In this document: piece by piece, positions 9,167 through 18,577 of the stretch
How the letters are laid out: each line of letters begins with the position of its first letter
Position numbering within the stretch: position 1 is the stretch's first letter
Assembly (NCBI RefSeq): GCF_029626155.1
Contig: NZ_JARUBL010000001.1
Location: 5,188,501 to 5,252,500, forward strand
From: Solwaraspora sp. WMMD1047
GTDB lineage: Bacteria > Actinomycetota > Actinomycetes > Mycobacteriales > Micromonosporaceae
DNA length: 64,000 nucleotides
Reading direction: 5' to 3'
Translations under genes and position numbers: made by a program
Notes under the pieces: generated by a model
Told to the model about the DNA's origin: nothing
Database searches by the model: none
Seen by the model: the letters and a program-made list of their open reading frames with translations, nothing else

Positions 9167-9562
9167 TCAGGCGGCGGCGCGGGCGCGCAGCAGCCCGGCG
9201 ACCGTCTGCCCGGCGGTCACCGGGTCCAGCGGGTGCTGCAGGGTGGCGTCGACCTGGGCGTACGCGGCCAGCCAGCGGTCGGCCGCGCGGCCGATCACCA
9301 CGCAGGTCGGCGGCGGGTCGTCGAAGTCGTCCTTGACCTGGCGGGCGATCCCGATCCCACCGGCCGGGGTGGCCTCGCCGTCGAGCAGCATCAGGTCGAC
9401 CTCGTACTCGTCGACCAGCCGGACGCACTCGTCGTAGCTGGCCGCGTCGAGGAACTCGACCGTCAGGTCGGCCGCCGGGCGGGTGCCCACGGCGAGCCGC
9501 ATCCGGTCACGCACCTGCGGGTCGTCGCTGTAGAGCAGGACGGTGTAAAGACGGTCGGTCAT
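9167..9562 (-). CDS. Degenerate response-regulator receiver protein
   Basis: A single-domain protein of 131 residues with the pattern of a CheY-like receiver: LYTVLLYSDD supplies the N-terminal acidic pair (Asp13-Asp14), and DLMLLDGEATPAGG has an Asp (about residue 61) at the phosphoacceptor place. The hydroxyl residue after the fourth strand is replaced (CVVIGRAAD), and the conserved Lys-Pro of strand five is His-Pro (LQHPLDP). It is therefore probably a pseudo-receiver working through protein contacts. No kinase is nearby. It lies between trpD and the oxidase assembly gene, all three on the reverse strand. Confidence 0.7.
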   Translation of the reverse strand: MTDRLYTVLLYSDDPQVRDRMRLAVGTRPAADLTVEFLDAASYDECVRLVDEYEVDLMLLDGEATPAGGIGIARQVKDDFDDPPPTCVVIGRAADRWLAAYAQVDATLQHPLDPVTAGQTVAGLLRARAAA

Positions 9563-9649
9563 CGGTCGCGGACTCCCACCTCGTAGCTGCCCGCCGATCG
9601 TACCGGTCGGGTGAGGTTCGGAGGCTGTCGGCGTACCCGATGGTGGTTG

Positions 9650-10555
9650 TCAGGCGACGGAGCCGGCGGCGCGGTCGCGGGCCTCCTGGCGGTCCAGCTC
9701 GCGATCCACCCGCCGGGCCTCCCGCTCGGACTGGCGCATCCACTGCACCACCAGCACCGCCAGCATGGTCACGCTGACGAACTCGCCGCCGGCCCAGAGG
9801 ATGCCGCCGGCGACCTTCTGGTCGGCCCACGGGTCGGCCCAGGTCAGCCCGAGCGAGGGGTACCAGTCCCCGCCGAAGAGGGTGGCGCTCTGCATCACGG
9901 TCAACCCGAGCACCGTGTGGAACGGCACGGAGAGCACCATCAGCAGCGCCCGGGCCGGGTACGGCCACCGGCCGGGCAGCGGGTCGTGGCCGACCAGCGG
10001 CCAGAAGAACAGACAGCCGGTGAGGATGAAGTGGGCGTGCACCAGCTCGTGCGCCAGCACGTTCTCCAGGGTCAGCCGGTAGAGCCCGGTGAAGTAGAGC
10101 ACGAACGGGTTGGCCACGAAGATGCCGAACGCGAACAGCGGGTTGCTGAGCACCCGGGCCGGCCGGCTGTGCACCACGGCCAGCAGCCGCCGGCGCGGCG
10201 CGGCGGGCAGCGTCCGCAGCGCCAGCGTCACCGGCGCGCCGAGGGCCAGGAAGATCGGCGCGATCATGGAGAGCACCATGTGCTGGACCATGTGCACCGA
10301 CAACAGGGCGGTGTCGTAGGCGTGCAGCCCGCTCACCGTGACCGCCGCGATCGAGCCCAGCCCCGGCCCGATGAAGAGCACGGTCCGGCTCACCGGCCAG
10401 CGGTCGCCGCGCAGCCGCAGCCGGTGCACCCCGTAGAGGTAGCCGGCGGCGGCGACCACCAGCACCACGGCCAGCCAGGTGTCCAGGCCGGTCTCGGTGA
10501 AGACCCGGGCGACGGTGAACGGCGGTGGGGTGGTGGTCGGATCGACGGCGAGCAC
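9650..10555 (-). CDS. Cytochrome c oxidase assembly protein (CtaG/COG3336 type)
   Basis: A polytopic membrane protein (301 residues, about seven hydrophobic segments) of the Caa3-type CtaG family, proposed to help copper loading of cytochrome c oxidase. The family hallmark is visible: [41 protein letters not shown] and [12 protein letters not shown] carry the membrane-embedded His residues. GTG at 10555 was chosen because it precedes the first membrane segment and leaves a shared upstream region with divergent ctaE; an upstream ATG would run through that promoter region. Confidence 0.87.
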   Translation of the reverse strand: MLAVDPTTTPPPFTVARVFTETGLDTWLAVVLVVAAAGYLYGVHRLRLRGDRWPVSRTVLFIGPGLGSIAAVTVSGLHAYDTALLSVHMVQHMVLSMIAPIFLALGAPVTLALRTLPAAPRRRLLAVVHSRPARVLSNPLFAFGIFVANPFVLYFTGLYRLTLENVLAHELVHAHFILTGCLFFWPLVGHDPLPGRWPYPARALLMVLSVPFHTVLGLTVMQSATLFGGDWYPSLGLTWADPWADQKVAGGILWAGGEFVSVTMLAVLVVQWMRQSEREARRVDRELDRQEARDRAAGSVA

Positions 10556-10664
10556 GCTTTTCAGGCTAGGCCAGGCGAACCGGGCGGGTGACGGCGACCC
10601 ACGACCGGGCGTAGTTGTGGTACCCCGACGATCGCCGATGCTGCTCGGGGGCAATAATGACCGC

Positions 10665-11264
10665 GTGACTGCGGCCCCAGCCATTGACAAGAGCCGGATC
10701 CACTCGCTGACGCGACCGAACATGGTCAGCGTCGGCACGATCGTCTGGCTCTCCAGCGAACTGATGTTCTTCGCGGCGCTGTTCGCCATGTACTTCTCGA
10801 TCCGCGCTGCCGACTACAGCATGTGGGAGGAGCACACGCCGCACCTGAACATCCCGTACGCCACGACCTTCACCACGATCCTGGTGCTCTCCTCGGTGAC
10901 CTGCCAGCTCGGGGTCTTCGCCGCGGAGAAGGGCGACGTGCACGCGCTGCGGCGCTGGTTCACGATCACCTTCGTGATGGGGCTGATCTTCGTGCTCGGC
11001 CAGATGTGGGAGTACCGCACGCTGGTGCACGAGGGCATCAAGATCAACGCAGACGGCTACGGCTCGGTGTTCTACCTCACCACCGGCTTCCACGCGCTGC
11101 ACGTCACCGGTGGCCTGATCGCCTTCATCATCTTCATGATCCGTACGACGATGGGCCGGTTCACCCCGGCCCAGGCCACCGCGGCCATCGTCGTGTCGTA
11201 CTACTGGCACTTCGTCGACGTCGTCTGGATCGCCCTCTACGGCATGATCTACTGGCTCCAATGA
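10665..11264 (+). CDS. ctaE: Cytochrome c oxidase subunit III
   Basis: Membrane subunit of the aa3-type terminal oxidase, 199 residues with five membrane segments, the short actinobacterial form. Typical sequences are [41 protein letters not shown] and [14 protein letters not shown], the last with the conserved His. It is first of the ctaE-qcrC-qcrA-qcrB run; in actinobacteria these subunits form one bc1-aa3 supercomplex. GTG at 10665 follows a CAATAAT sequence that could be a -10 box. Confidence 0.95.
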   Translation: MTAAPAIDKSRIHSLTRPNMVSVGTIVWLSSELMFFAALFAMYFSIRAADYSMWEEHTPHLNIPYATTFTTILVLSSVTCQLGVFAAEKGDVHALRRWFTITFVMGLIFVLGQMWEYRTLVHEGIKINADGYGSVFYLTTGFHALHVTGGLIAFIIFMIRTTMGRFTPAQATAAIVVSYYWHFVDVVWIALYGMIYWLQ

Positions 11265-11360
11265 TCATCCAGCCGGCTCCGGCGATCAGGGCGGCTGTCA
11301 TGAATCACGCCGCCATCCCGTCCCTGAGACAAGGTCGAGAAACCGTTAAGGACACTGGCC

Positions 11361-12212
11361 ATGACTTCTGACACCCCCAACGCGGGCGGTCGCCGGCGCG
11401 GGCTGCTCGCGCGGTTGCGCCGGGCGCGCTCCACGCCGCGCGGGCGGGGCCGGCGCCGACTGGGCGCCGCGGTACGCCTCACCCTGGCGCTCTTCCTGGC
11501 CGGTGGCGCGTACACCGTCTTCGCGCCCAGCCTGTCGGCCCAGGACACGCCGCAGTTCACCGGCGCCGCCGCCGACGGCAAGGCACTGTTCGACGTGAGC
11601 TGCATCTCATGTCACGGCCGCAACGCGCAGGGCGTCGAGGGACGCGGACCGAGCCTGATCGGCGTCGGGGCCGCCTCGGTGGAGTTCCAGGTGGGTACCG
11701 GCCGGATGCCGATGGCCCGGCAGGAGGCACAGGCCGAGCGGAAGCCGCCGGTCTTCTCCGACGAGGAGACCCGCCAGCTCGGCCAGTACATCCAGGAGCT
11801 CGGCGGCGGCCCGCAGGTGCCCGCCGGGGAGGTCGCCGCCGGCGGCGACATCGCCGAGGGCGGCCGGCTGTTCCGGATCAACTGCTCGTCCTGCCACGCG
11901 TTCAGCGGCGGCGGCGGCGCGCTCTCCTCCGGCAAGTACGCCCCCGGTCTCGGCCCGGCCACCGACCGGCAGATCTACGCGGCGATGCTGACCGGCCCGC
12001 AGAACATGCCGGTGTTCGGCGACAACCAGCTCACGCCGGAGCAGAAGGCCGACGTGATCGCCTTCATCCAGGACGGCCTCAAGAACGACCGGGACCCCGG
12101 CGGCCTGTTCAACCTCGGCCGCTACGGCCCCTCCACCGAGGGCCTGGCGATCTTCCTGGTCGGCATCGTGGCGCTGGTCTTCGCCAGCCTCTGGATTGCG
12201 GGGAAGTCATGA
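11361..12212 (+). CDS. qcrC: Diheme cytochrome c subunit of the bc1 complex
   Basis: QcrC carries electrons from the bc1 complex to the aa3 oxidase within the actinobacterial supercomplex. Two heme c motifs are present, CISCH (about residue 77) and CSSCH (about residue 175), with Met ligands available in GRMPMA and NMPVFG. An Arg-rich N-terminus precedes a membrane anchor (VRLTLALFLAGGAYTVF) and a second hydrophobic segment closes the protein (LAIFLVGIVALVFASLWIAG). The stop overlaps the qcrA start by four bases (ATGA). Confidence 0.96.
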   Translation: MTSDTPNAGGRRRGLLARLRRARSTPRGRGRRRLGAAVRLTLALFLAGGAYTVFAPSLSAQDTPQFTGAAADGKALFDVSCISCHGRNAQGVEGRGPSLIGVGAASVEFQVGTGRMPMARQEAQAERKPPVFSDEETRQLGQYIQELGGGPQVPAGEVAAGGDIAEGGRLFRINCSSCHAFSGGGGALSSGKYAPGLGPATDRQIYAAMLTGPQNMPVFGDNQLTPEQKADVIAFIQDGLKNDRDPGGLFNLGRYGPSTEGLAIFLVGIVALVFASLWIAGKS

Positions 12213-13306
12213 GCGACGCGACAACCGCACACAAGGCCCCCGAGGTCGACATCCACGACCCGAAGACATCCCGGTTCGACATCGTCCGGGAGGGGGCCCG
12301 CCGCGACGACATCGAGATCGTCCACTACGAGCCGCCGTTCCCGGTGCCCGGCACCAAGGCCGAGCGTCGGCTGACCCGGGTCGTGGCGACGTTCTTCCTG
12401 CTCACCGGGTTGGCCGCCACGGTCTTCCTGGCGGTCTACATCTGGTGGCCGTGGGAGTACGAGTCCGGTAGCGGCGCCAGCAAGTACTACACCCCGCTGC
12501 TGGGCATCTCGCTCGGCGTCGCCCTGCTCGGCATCGGCTTCGGCATCCTGACCTGGGGCAAGAAGCTGCTGCCCAAGGAGGTGTCGATCCAGGACCGGCA
12601 CGACGGCGCCTCCAGCGCCGACGACCGGAAGATCACCGGCGGCACGCTGGCCTACATGGCCGACGAACTCGGGGTGAAGCGGCGGCCGCTGCTGGGCGTC
12701 TCGCTGCTGGCCGGGCTGGCACCGGTCGGCGCCGTCGCCGCGGCTCCGCTGATCGGCGGGTTGATCACCGACCCGCACAAGAACAACCGGATGTTCACCA
12801 CCGGCTGGGCGCCGGCCGAGGACGGCGGCCTGGTCCGGCTCGCGCACGAGGACGGCACCCCGATCCGGCCCGAGGACGTCAGCGTCGGCGGCCAGCTCAC
12901 GGTGTTTCCCAGCCTCTTCGAGGACGACCACTTCGTCGGCGCCCTGAACCGCTACGCCGACTCCCCCACCCTCCTGATCCACCTGCGGGAGGAGGACGCC
13001 CGGGCGGCCCAGGAGGCCGGCGAGCGGGAGGGGAAGTCCGACTACATGTGGGGCAACTACATCGCCTTCTCGAAGATCTGCACGCACGCCGGCTGCCCGG
13101 CCAGCCTCTACGAGCGGCAGACCAACCGGCTGCTCTGCCCCTGCCACCAGTCGCAGTTCCTGATCACCAACAACGCCCGGCCCATCTTCGGACCCGCCAG
13201 CCGGGCCCTCCCCCAGTTGCCCATCACGGTGGATGGGGAGGGCTTCTTCGTGGCACGCTCCGATTACCAGGAGCTCGTCGGGCCAGATTTCTGGGAGCGG
13301 CCATGA
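12209..13306 (+). CDS. qcrA: Rieske iron-sulfur subunit of the bc1 complex
   Basis: The 365-residue protein has three N-terminal membrane segments, the actinobacterial form, and a C-terminal Rieske domain. The 2Fe-2S ligands lie in CTHAGCPAS and CPCHQSQF. It passes quinol electrons to QcrC. ATG at 12209 overlaps the qcrC stop, and the qcrA stop overlaps the qcrB start, so the three genes are translationally coupled. Confidence 0.96.
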   Translation: MSDATTAHKAPEVDIHDPKTSRFDIVREGARRDDIEIVHYEPPFPVPGTKAERRLTRVVATFFLLTGLAATVFLAVYIWWPWEYESGSGASKYYTPLLGISLGVALLGIGFGILTWGKKLLPKEVSIQDRHDGASSADDRKITGGTLAYMADELGVKRRPLLGVSLLAGLAPVGAVAAAPLIGGLITDPHKNNRMFTTGWAPAEDGGLVRLAHEDGTPIRPEDVSVGGQLTVFPSLFEDDHFVGALNRYADSPTLLIHLREEDARAAQEAGEREGKSDYMWGNYIAFSKICTHAGCPASLYERQTNRLLCPCHQSQFLITNNARPIFGPASRALPQLPITVDGEGFFVARSDYQELVGPDFWERP

Positions 13307-14925
13307 AACGGCGCAAGCTAGACGTAGCGGCAGTACCGGGCAAGGCCGCCGGGGAGGTCGACGACCGGTTCCAGGTCGCCACCCCACTGCGCAAGCTGCT
13401 CAACAAGGTCTTCCCGGACCACTGGTCGTTCCTGCTCGGTGAGATCGCGCTCTTCTCGTTCATCGTGCTGCTGCTCACCGGCGTCTTCCTGACCTTCTTC
13501 TTCGACCCGTCGTTGCAGGAGGTCACCTACGAGGGCAGCTACGCCCCGCTGCGCGGCACCCACATGTCCGCCGCGTACGCGACCGCGCTGGACATCTCGT
13601 TCGACGTTCGCGGCGGCCTGATCATGCGGCAGATGCACCACTGGGCGGCGCTGCTGTTCATGGCCGCGATCGTGGTGCACATGATGCGGGTGTTCTTCAC
13701 CGGCGCGTTCCGCAAGCCGCGGGAGCTGAACTGGATCATCGGCTCGCTGCTGTTCTGGGTCGGCTTCCTGGCCGGCTTCACCGGCTACTCGCTCCCCGAC
13801 GACGGACTCTCCGGCACCGGCCTGCGGATCGCCTCGGCGATCATGCTCTCCATCCCGGTGATCGGCTCCTGGGTCACCTCGTCGATCTTCGGCGGCGAGT
13901 TCCCCGGCGAGATCATCCTCAGCCGCTTCTACATCGCCCACGTGCTGCTCATCCCCGGCCTGCTGGTGGCGCTGATCAGCGTCCACCTGGGCCTGGTCTT
14001 CAAGCAGAAGCACACCCAGTGGCCGGGGCCGGGGCGGACCAACGACAACGTCGTGGGCGAGCGGATGTTCCCCCGGTACGCGATCAAGCAGGGCGGCTTC
14101 TTCATGGTCGTCTTCGGCGTGATCGCGCTGCTGGCCGGCCTGTTCCAGATCAACCCGATCTGGCTGTTCGGCCCGTACGAGGCCGCGGTGGTCTCGGCGG
14201 CCAGCCAGCCGGACTGGTACGTGATGTTCCTGGACGGCTCGACCCGGCTGATGCCGGACTGGGAGATCACCATCCCGATCGGCGACGGGTACGTCATACC
14301 GCCGCTGTTCTGGCCGACCGTGGTGCTACCCGGCATCCTGACGATGCTGCCGATCTTCTATCCGTTCATCGAGGCCCGGCTGACCAAGGACAAGGCCCGG
14401 CACAACCTGCTGCAGCGCCCCCGGGACGTACCGAACCGGACCGGTCTCGGCGCGATGGCTCTGACCTTCTGGGTGGTGCTCACCCTCTCCGGCGCCAACG
14501 ACGTGATCGCGGACAAGTTCTACATCAGCCTGAACGCGATGACCTGGGCGGGCCGGATCGGCCTGATCATCCTGCCGCCGCTGGCGTACTACCTGACCTA
14601 CCGGATCTGCCTGGGGCTGCAGCAGCACGACCGGGAGGTGCTCGCGCACGGCGTGGAGACCGGCATCATCCGCCGGCTGCCCGACGGCCGGTACGAGGAG
14701 GTCCACCAGCCGCTCGGCGCCGCCGACGGGCACGGCCACGGCGAGCTGGACTACGCCGGCTGGGTGGTGCCGAAGAAGATGAACCGGCTCGGCGCGCTCG
14801 GACCGGCCATCAAGGGCTTCTTCTACCCGATCGAGCGGCCCGCCGAGGCGCCCACCTCGCCCGGTCACCCGCCGGTGCAGGAGCGCCCGGAGCGGGAGCA
14901 GATCGGCACCGGCGGAGGCCGCTGA
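13303..14925 (+). CDS. qcrB: Cytochrome b subunit of the bc1 complex
   Basis: QcrB holds the two b-hemes and the quinol sites. Heme-ligating His residues are visible in [20 protein letters not shown] and in the later helix [20 protein letters not shown]. The 540-residue protein has the C-terminal extension found in actinobacterial QcrB. ATG at 13303 overlaps the qcrA stop by four bases. A strong hairpin follows the stop codon. Confidence 0.96.
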   Translation: MKRRKLDVAAVPGKAAGEVDDRFQVATPLRKLLNKVFPDHWSFLLGEIALFSFIVLLLTGVFLTFFFDPSLQEVTYEGSYAPLRGTHMSAAYATALDISFDVRGGLIMRQMHHWAALLFMAAIVVHMMRVFFTGAFRKPRELNWIIGSLLFWVGFLAGFTGYSLPDDGLSGTGLRIASAIMLSIPVIGSWVTSSIFGGEFPGEIILSRFYIAHVLLIPGLLVALISVHLGLVFKQKHTQWPGPGRTNDNVVGERMFPRYAIKQGGFFMVVFGVIALLAGLFQINPIWLFGPYEAAVVSAASQPDWYVMFLDGSTRLMPDWEITIPIGDGYVIPPLFWPTVVLPGILTMLPIFYPFIEARLTKDKARHNLLQRPRDVPNRTGLGAMALTFWVVLTLSGANDVIADKFYISLNAMTWAGRIGLIILPPLAYYLTYRICLGLQQHDREVLAHGVETGIIRRLPDGRYEEVHQPLGAADGHGHGELDYAGWVVPKKMNRLGALGPAIKGFFYPIERPAEAPTSPGHPPVQERPEREQIGTGGGR

Positions 14926-14945
14926 CCGACACCGACCGACGATTG

Positions 14946-14980
14946 CGGCGCCCGCCGGGGTTCACACCCGGCGGGCGCCG
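14946..14980. terminator. Strong hairpin after qcrB (bidirectional)
   Basis: A 14-bp stem, CGGCGCCCGCCGGG at 14946-14959 with its perfect complement at 14967-14980, encloses a 7-base loop. It lies between converging qcrB and the SDR gene. Confidence 0.8.
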
Positions 14981-14995
14981 TTCCGTCTGACGCCG

Positions 14996-15901
14996 TTACG
15001 CGCCCCGGATCGGAACCCGGGGGGTCGTCCGGCCGCGGTCGTCGGTCGGGTAGTGCCTGCGGAGGTCGGAGGTGGTCATCCGGTCGAGCATCCGGTCGGG
15101 AAGGATGCGGGAAGCCCGGATGAGGAAGGCAGCCGTCGCGCCGATGGTGTATCGGGTGCGGGGCCTGCGGTCGGTGACCGCCTTGGCGATCCTCCGCGCG
15201 GCGACGTCGGCGGTCACGCCGGCCTTGGTGAACGCCGCCACGTGGGCGGGTATCGCCCGCATCAGAGCGCCGTAGCGCGCGTGCTGCTCGGGCGCCATCC
15301 CGTCGCCGAGACGGGTGAGGGCGGCCAGGCCGGCGCGGGACATCTCGGTCTGGACGCCGCCCGGTTCGACCACCACCACCTGCACACCGTGGGGGGCCAG
15401 CTCGTTGCGCAGCGCGTCGCTCGTCGCCTCCATCGCGAACTTGCTGGCCGCGTACGGTCCGTAGCCGGCCATGGAGATCTTCCCGTTGAGGGAACTGATG
15501 TTGACCACGCGCCCGTTGCCACGTAGCAGCGCGGGAAGCAGGGCCTGGGTGACGGCGACGTGGCCGAAGAGGTTCACCTCGAAGATCCGCCGCCACTCGC
15601 TGAGCGGCATCACTTCGACCGGGCCGGCGCCAGGGACGCCGGCGTTGTTGACCAGCGCCCGCAGCGGCCGCGGATCCCGCTCGACCCGGGCGGCGAGCGC
15701 GGCGACGTGGCCGGCGTCGGTGATGTCGAGGATCACCGGCTCGATGTCCCTGGCCTGCAGGGGTGTCCGGTCGCTGTCGCGCCGTACGCCGGCGAGGACG
15801 TGGAAGCCGCGCCGAGCCAGTTCCCGTGCGGTGGCCGCGCCGATGCCGGCCGACGCTCCGGTCACGACCACAAGTTCCCGAGTTTCAGTTGACGATGTCA
15901 T
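14996..15901 (-). CDS. Short-chain dehydrogenase/reductase (SDR)
   Basis: Classical NAD(P)-dependent SDR of 301 residues: VVTGASAGIGAATA is the cofactor-binding glycine motif, NNAGVPG the structural motif, and ISSLNG with YGPYAASK supply the catalytic Ser, Tyr and Lys. A C-terminal tail with basic residues extends past the core. The substrate is unknown. ATG at 15901 sits inside an operator-like palindrome shared with the divergent TetR gene, so the TetR protein probably represses it. A start at 15961 would read through the operators. Confidence 0.9.
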   Translation of the reverse strand: MTSSTETRELVVVTGASAGIGAATARELARRGFHVLAGVRRDSDRTPLQARDIEPVILDITDAGHVAALAARVERDPRPLRALVNNAGVPGAGPVEVMPLSEWRRIFEVNLFGHVAVTQALLPALLRGNGRVVNISSLNGKISMAGYGPYAASKFAMEATSDALRNELAPHGVQVVVVEPGGVQTEMSRAGLAALTRLGDGMAPEQHARYGALMRAIPAHVAAFTKAGVTADVAARRIAKAVTDRRPRTRYTIGATAAFLIRASRILPDRMLDRMTTSDLRRHYPTDDRGRTTPRVPIRGA

Positions 15902-15957
15902 CTCTTGAGTGTGCAGTACTGAGATGACAGCGTCAACTGGTTCAAGTGACTTAGTCA
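15887..15957. promoter_or_regulatory. Three TGAC-N3-GTCA operators between SDR and TetR genes
   Basis: Three copies of the palindrome TGAC-N3-GTCA lie at 15890-15900, 15925-15935 and 15947-15957. The first two sit inside longer arms (15887-15904 and 15921-15938) that are inverted copies matching at 17 of 18 positions. Copies two and three are spaced by 22 bases, two helical turns. Copy one covers the start codon of the SDR gene. This is the layout expected for a TetR repressor controlling itself and a divergent target. Confidence 0.75.
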
Positions 15958-15982
15958 TCACAAGTGGGCTAGCATCTTCCGC

Positions 15983-16570
15983 GTGACCAGCCGTGCCGAG
16001 TCAGCAGCCGCCACCCGCCGCGCCCTGCTCGATGCGGCCGCCGAGCTGCTGGATTCCGGTGGCCTCGACGCCGTGACGTTGCGCGCCGTGGGGGCGCGCG
16101 CCGGAGTGAGTCGCGGAGCGCCCTACCGGCACTTCCTCGACAAGGAGAGCCTGCTGATCGCGGTCGGGACCCGGGCCTGGGACAGCCTCGGAGACCGCAT
16201 GCAGGTCCTTCGCGCGCAACCGGGCCTGTCGGCCGCCGAGAAGATGCGCAGCGGTCTCCTCGCGCTCATCGACATCGGCCGCTTTCAGCCGCACCTGTAC
16301 CAGCTCATGTTCAGCAACCCGCCCGGCGACCCCACGGCGCTCGCCCGCGCCGCCCAGCGCAGCCAGACCGAGTTCCTGGCCGTCGTCGCCGACCTGGTCG
16401 GCGAGCCGGACGCCCGCCGCTACGCGGCCCTGCTCATCAGCAGCGCGAACGGGATCGCCGGCCTGGCGGCCAGCGGCCAGCTCACCGACCCGAAGTGGGG
16501 AGGCGTCTCCGCCGAAGACCTCACCGACACCCTCGTCGACATGATCGCCGGCAACAGCCGACCGGCATGA
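15983..16570 (+). CDS. TetR/AcrR family repressor
   Basis: The N-terminal TetR helix-turn-helix is clear: RRALLDAAAELLDSGGLDAV followed by TLRAVGARAGVSRGAPYRHF. The C-terminal ligand-binding domain resembles the TetR_C_13/WHG type. Total 195 residues. It is divergent from an SDR gene across 81 bases containing three operator-type palindromes, so it most likely controls itself and the SDR gene in response to a compound that the SDR handles. Confidence 0.92.
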   Translation: MTSRAESAAATRRALLDAAAELLDSGGLDAVTLRAVGARAGVSRGAPYRHFLDKESLLIAVGTRAWDSLGDRMQVLRAQPGLSAAEKMRSGLLALIDIGRFQPHLYQLMFSNPPGDPTALARAAQRSQTEFLAVVADLVGEPDARRYAALLISSANGIAGLAASGQLTDPKWGGVSAEDLTDTLVDMIAGNSRPA

Positions 16571-16711
16571 CCGGCGGCGATGACTCGACGGATCGGTAGT
16601 CGATCTCACATCGGCCCGACACGCCGACCGGCCTGGGCGATTGGCCCGGGATGCGCGGTCGGTGGCAAACTACACAGGGGTAATTCCCGGGTCGGACGAG
16701 AGGAGACGCCC

Positions 16712-16933
16712 GTGCGCGAGCGAGAGCTGCACTGCGAAACCTGTCGAGGCGAGCGGCGGTTCGAGATGCCGCCGTGCGCCGACGGCCACGGAGCCGACTG
16801 CCTGGAGCTGGCCTGCGCGGGATGCGGCTCGGCGATCCTGATCGGCGTCGACCCGCTGGCCCGGCAGCGCCGCCCGCGGACCACCCGACGCCTCCGCCGC
16901 CACACCGCACCGGGCCGGCGACTGGCCGCCTGA
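16712..16933 (+). CDS. Small zinc-ribbon-like protein
   Basis: A 73-residue protein with cysteines arranged as two knuckles: CETC near the N-terminus, and CxGC within ACAGCGSA after an intervening CADGHGADC. The C-terminus is Arg-rich. A zinc ribbon is inferred from the spacing; no function is known to me. GTG at 16712 is backed by GAGAGGAG about 7 bases upstream. It lies between the TetR gene and the convergent ctaF. Confidence 0.7.
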   Translation: MRERELHCETCRGERRFEMPPCADGHGADCLELACAGCGSAILIGVDPLARQRRPRTTRRLRRHTAPGRRLAA

Positions 16934-16960
16934 CCGCGCCGCCCCTGACACGCCGGACCG

Positions 16961-16997
16961 GCCGTCCGGTTGCCCTGGACCTGGGAAACCGGACGGC
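16961..16997. terminator. Hairpin between zinc-ribbon gene and ctaF
   Basis: An 11-bp perfect stem: GCCGTCCGGTT at 16961-16971 and its complement at 16987-16997, with a 15-base loop. It serves converging genes. Confidence 0.65.
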
Positions 16998-17010
16998 TCC
17001 CCCGCGGTCG

Positions 17011-17436
17011 TCAGTGCTCGGCGGTCCGCCGGGTGCCGGAGTAGTACTCGAAAAGCAGCCCGCAGGCGCCCAGGATCACGGCGATCAGGCCGGCGGCGAT
17101 CAGCCACCACTGCCAGAAGACCAGGCCGAGACCGGCCACGGTGGCGGCGAACGCCAGCCCGATCGGCCAGTAGCTGCCCGGGCTGAAGAACCCGACCTCA
17201 CCGGCGCCCTCGGCGATCTCCGCGTCCGGGCGGTCCTCCGGGCGGGGATCGATCCGCCGCGAGACGAACCAGAAGAAGCCACCGCACATCGCGGTGAGGA
17301 AGAACGACAGGGTCAGCGCGGTGGTGCCGATCCACTCGACCCGCCCGTCCACGCCCTCGGTCCAGAAGCCGTAGAGGAAGGTGGCGAAGAGCAGGAACCC
17401 CGAGATGATCGCGAACAGCCGCCATTCAGTCTTCAT
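17011..17436 (-). CDS. ctaF: Cytochrome c oxidase subunit IV (actinobacterial CtaF)
   Basis: A small membrane subunit of the aa3 oxidase, 141 residues with four hydrophobic segments. The N-terminus MKTEWRLFAIISGFLLFATF and the core GYSYWPIGLAF-like SPGSYWPIGLAFAA are typical of CtaF. It follows ctaC with a 10-base gap and is surely co-transcribed. Subunit I (ctaD) is not in this window, the same arrangement I recall for M. tuberculosis. Confidence 0.93.
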   Translation of the reverse strand: MKTEWRLFAIISGFLLFATFLYGFWTEGVDGRVEWIGTTALTLSFFLTAMCGGFFWFVSRRIDPRPEDRPDAEIAEGAGEVGFFSPGSYWPIGLAFAATVAGLGLVFWQWWLIAAGLIAVILGACGLLFEYYSGTRRTAEH

Positions 17437-17446
17437 GCCGGGCTCC

Positions 17447-18409
17447 TCAGTTTCCCGCGCCGGCGGCGCTGTCGTTGCCGAAGTTGCTCGCGTCCCGCTT
17501 GGTCTCGAACGGCTTGGTGGTCACCGCGAACGGCTCCTCACCGATCTGCGCGAGCGCGTCCTGGGTCGAGGCGCCGGCCTGCTTGGCCGCGAGGAACTGG
17601 TCGTACGCCTGGGGTGAGACCACCCGCAGCTCGAAGTTCATCATCGAGTGGTACGTGCCACACAGCTCGGCGCACCGCCCGACGTACGCCCCCTCGGTCT
17701 GCAACTCCTCCACCTCGAAGACGTTACGGATGTCACCCGGGAAGACGTCCCGCTTGAACAACATCTCCGGCACCCAGAACGAGTGGATGACGTCCCGGCT
17801 GGTCTCCTCGAACCGGATGCTGCGGCCGGTCGGCAGCACCAGCACCGGCACCACCTCGGTGGTGCCGAGGGTGGACGCCACGGTCTGCGCCTCCGGCCCG
17901 ACCCCGTCGCGGTAGTTGAACTGCCAGTTCCACTTGAACGCCACGACCTCGACGGTCACGTCCGGGTTGCCGCGCAGCCGGTCGACGTCGGTCTGCACGA
18001 TCGCGGTGTAGTAGAAGAGCACGGCCACGACCAGGATCGGCGCGATCGTGTAGAGGAACTCCATCGGCATGTTGAACCGGGTCTGCGCCGGCAACTCGTT
18101 GCCGCGCTTGCGGTACCGGATGATGCACCAGAAGATCAGGCCCCAGACGAAGAACCCGACCGCGAGGGCGGCGATGACCGACCCGATCCAGAGGTCGTAC
18201 ATCCGGTTGGCCTCGTCGGTGATCCCGCCCTGCGGCCAGCCGAACCCGGCGAACGCCTTACCGACATCACAGCCGGTGAGCAGGGTCAGCAGCGCCCCCG
18301 CCCCGAGGACGAGCCCGCCGGCCCGCACGGCGCCGCGGCGCCTGCCGCGTCCGGTGCCGGCCACCCGCGTGCCGGCACCGGCCCGCTCCTGCAAACCCGT
18401 TGCGCCCAC
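17447..18409 (-). CDS. ctaC: Cytochrome c oxidase subunit II
   Basis: CtaC receives electrons from cytochrome c into the CuA centre. The CuA ligands are in CAELCGTYHSMM. A lipoprotein-type signal is present, with the cleavage box LTGC at residues 44-47, then two membrane hairpin segments and the cupredoxin domain (VVAFKWNWQFNY, VIHSFWVPEM). I chose GTG at 18409 because AGGGAGG stands 9 bases upstream; an ATG at 18553 would add 48 residues of low-complexity sequence and leave only 24 bases to the divergent gene. Confidence 0.94.
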   Translation of the reverse strand: MGATGLQERAGAGTRVAGTGRGRRRGAVRAGGLVLGAGALLTLLTGCDVGKAFAGFGWPQGGITDEANRMYDLWIGSVIAALAVGFFVWGLIFWCIIRYRKRGNELPAQTRFNMPMEFLYTIAPILVVAVLFYYTAIVQTDVDRLRGNPDVTVEVVAFKWNWQFNYRDGVGPEAQTVASTLGTTEVVPVLVLPTGRSIRFEETSRDVIHSFWVPEMLFKRDVFPGDIRNVFEVEELQTEGAYVGRCAELCGTYHSMMNFELRVVSPQAYDQFLAAKQAGASTQDALAQIGEEPFAVTTKPFETKRDASNFGNDSAAGAGN

Positions 18410-18577
18410 CTGGTCCTGCCTCCCTAGCGCGCCCGCCGGCGTATCAGTCAATTCCGGCGGCAAAGGCGTCACCGACGGTCGCAGATTACTCGACCAGCGC
18501 AGACCGGACGGTTCTGGGGTCGGCGCGGCGGCCCGTCGGGGATCTTGTGCCATGAGCAGCACGCTACCGTTTCCCAC

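Noticed and set aside
17011-18409. Absence of ctaD between ctaC and ctaF as an anomaly
   Set aside because: ctaD is also unlinked from ctaC in M. tuberculosis, so a separate subunit I gene is expected rather than unusual.
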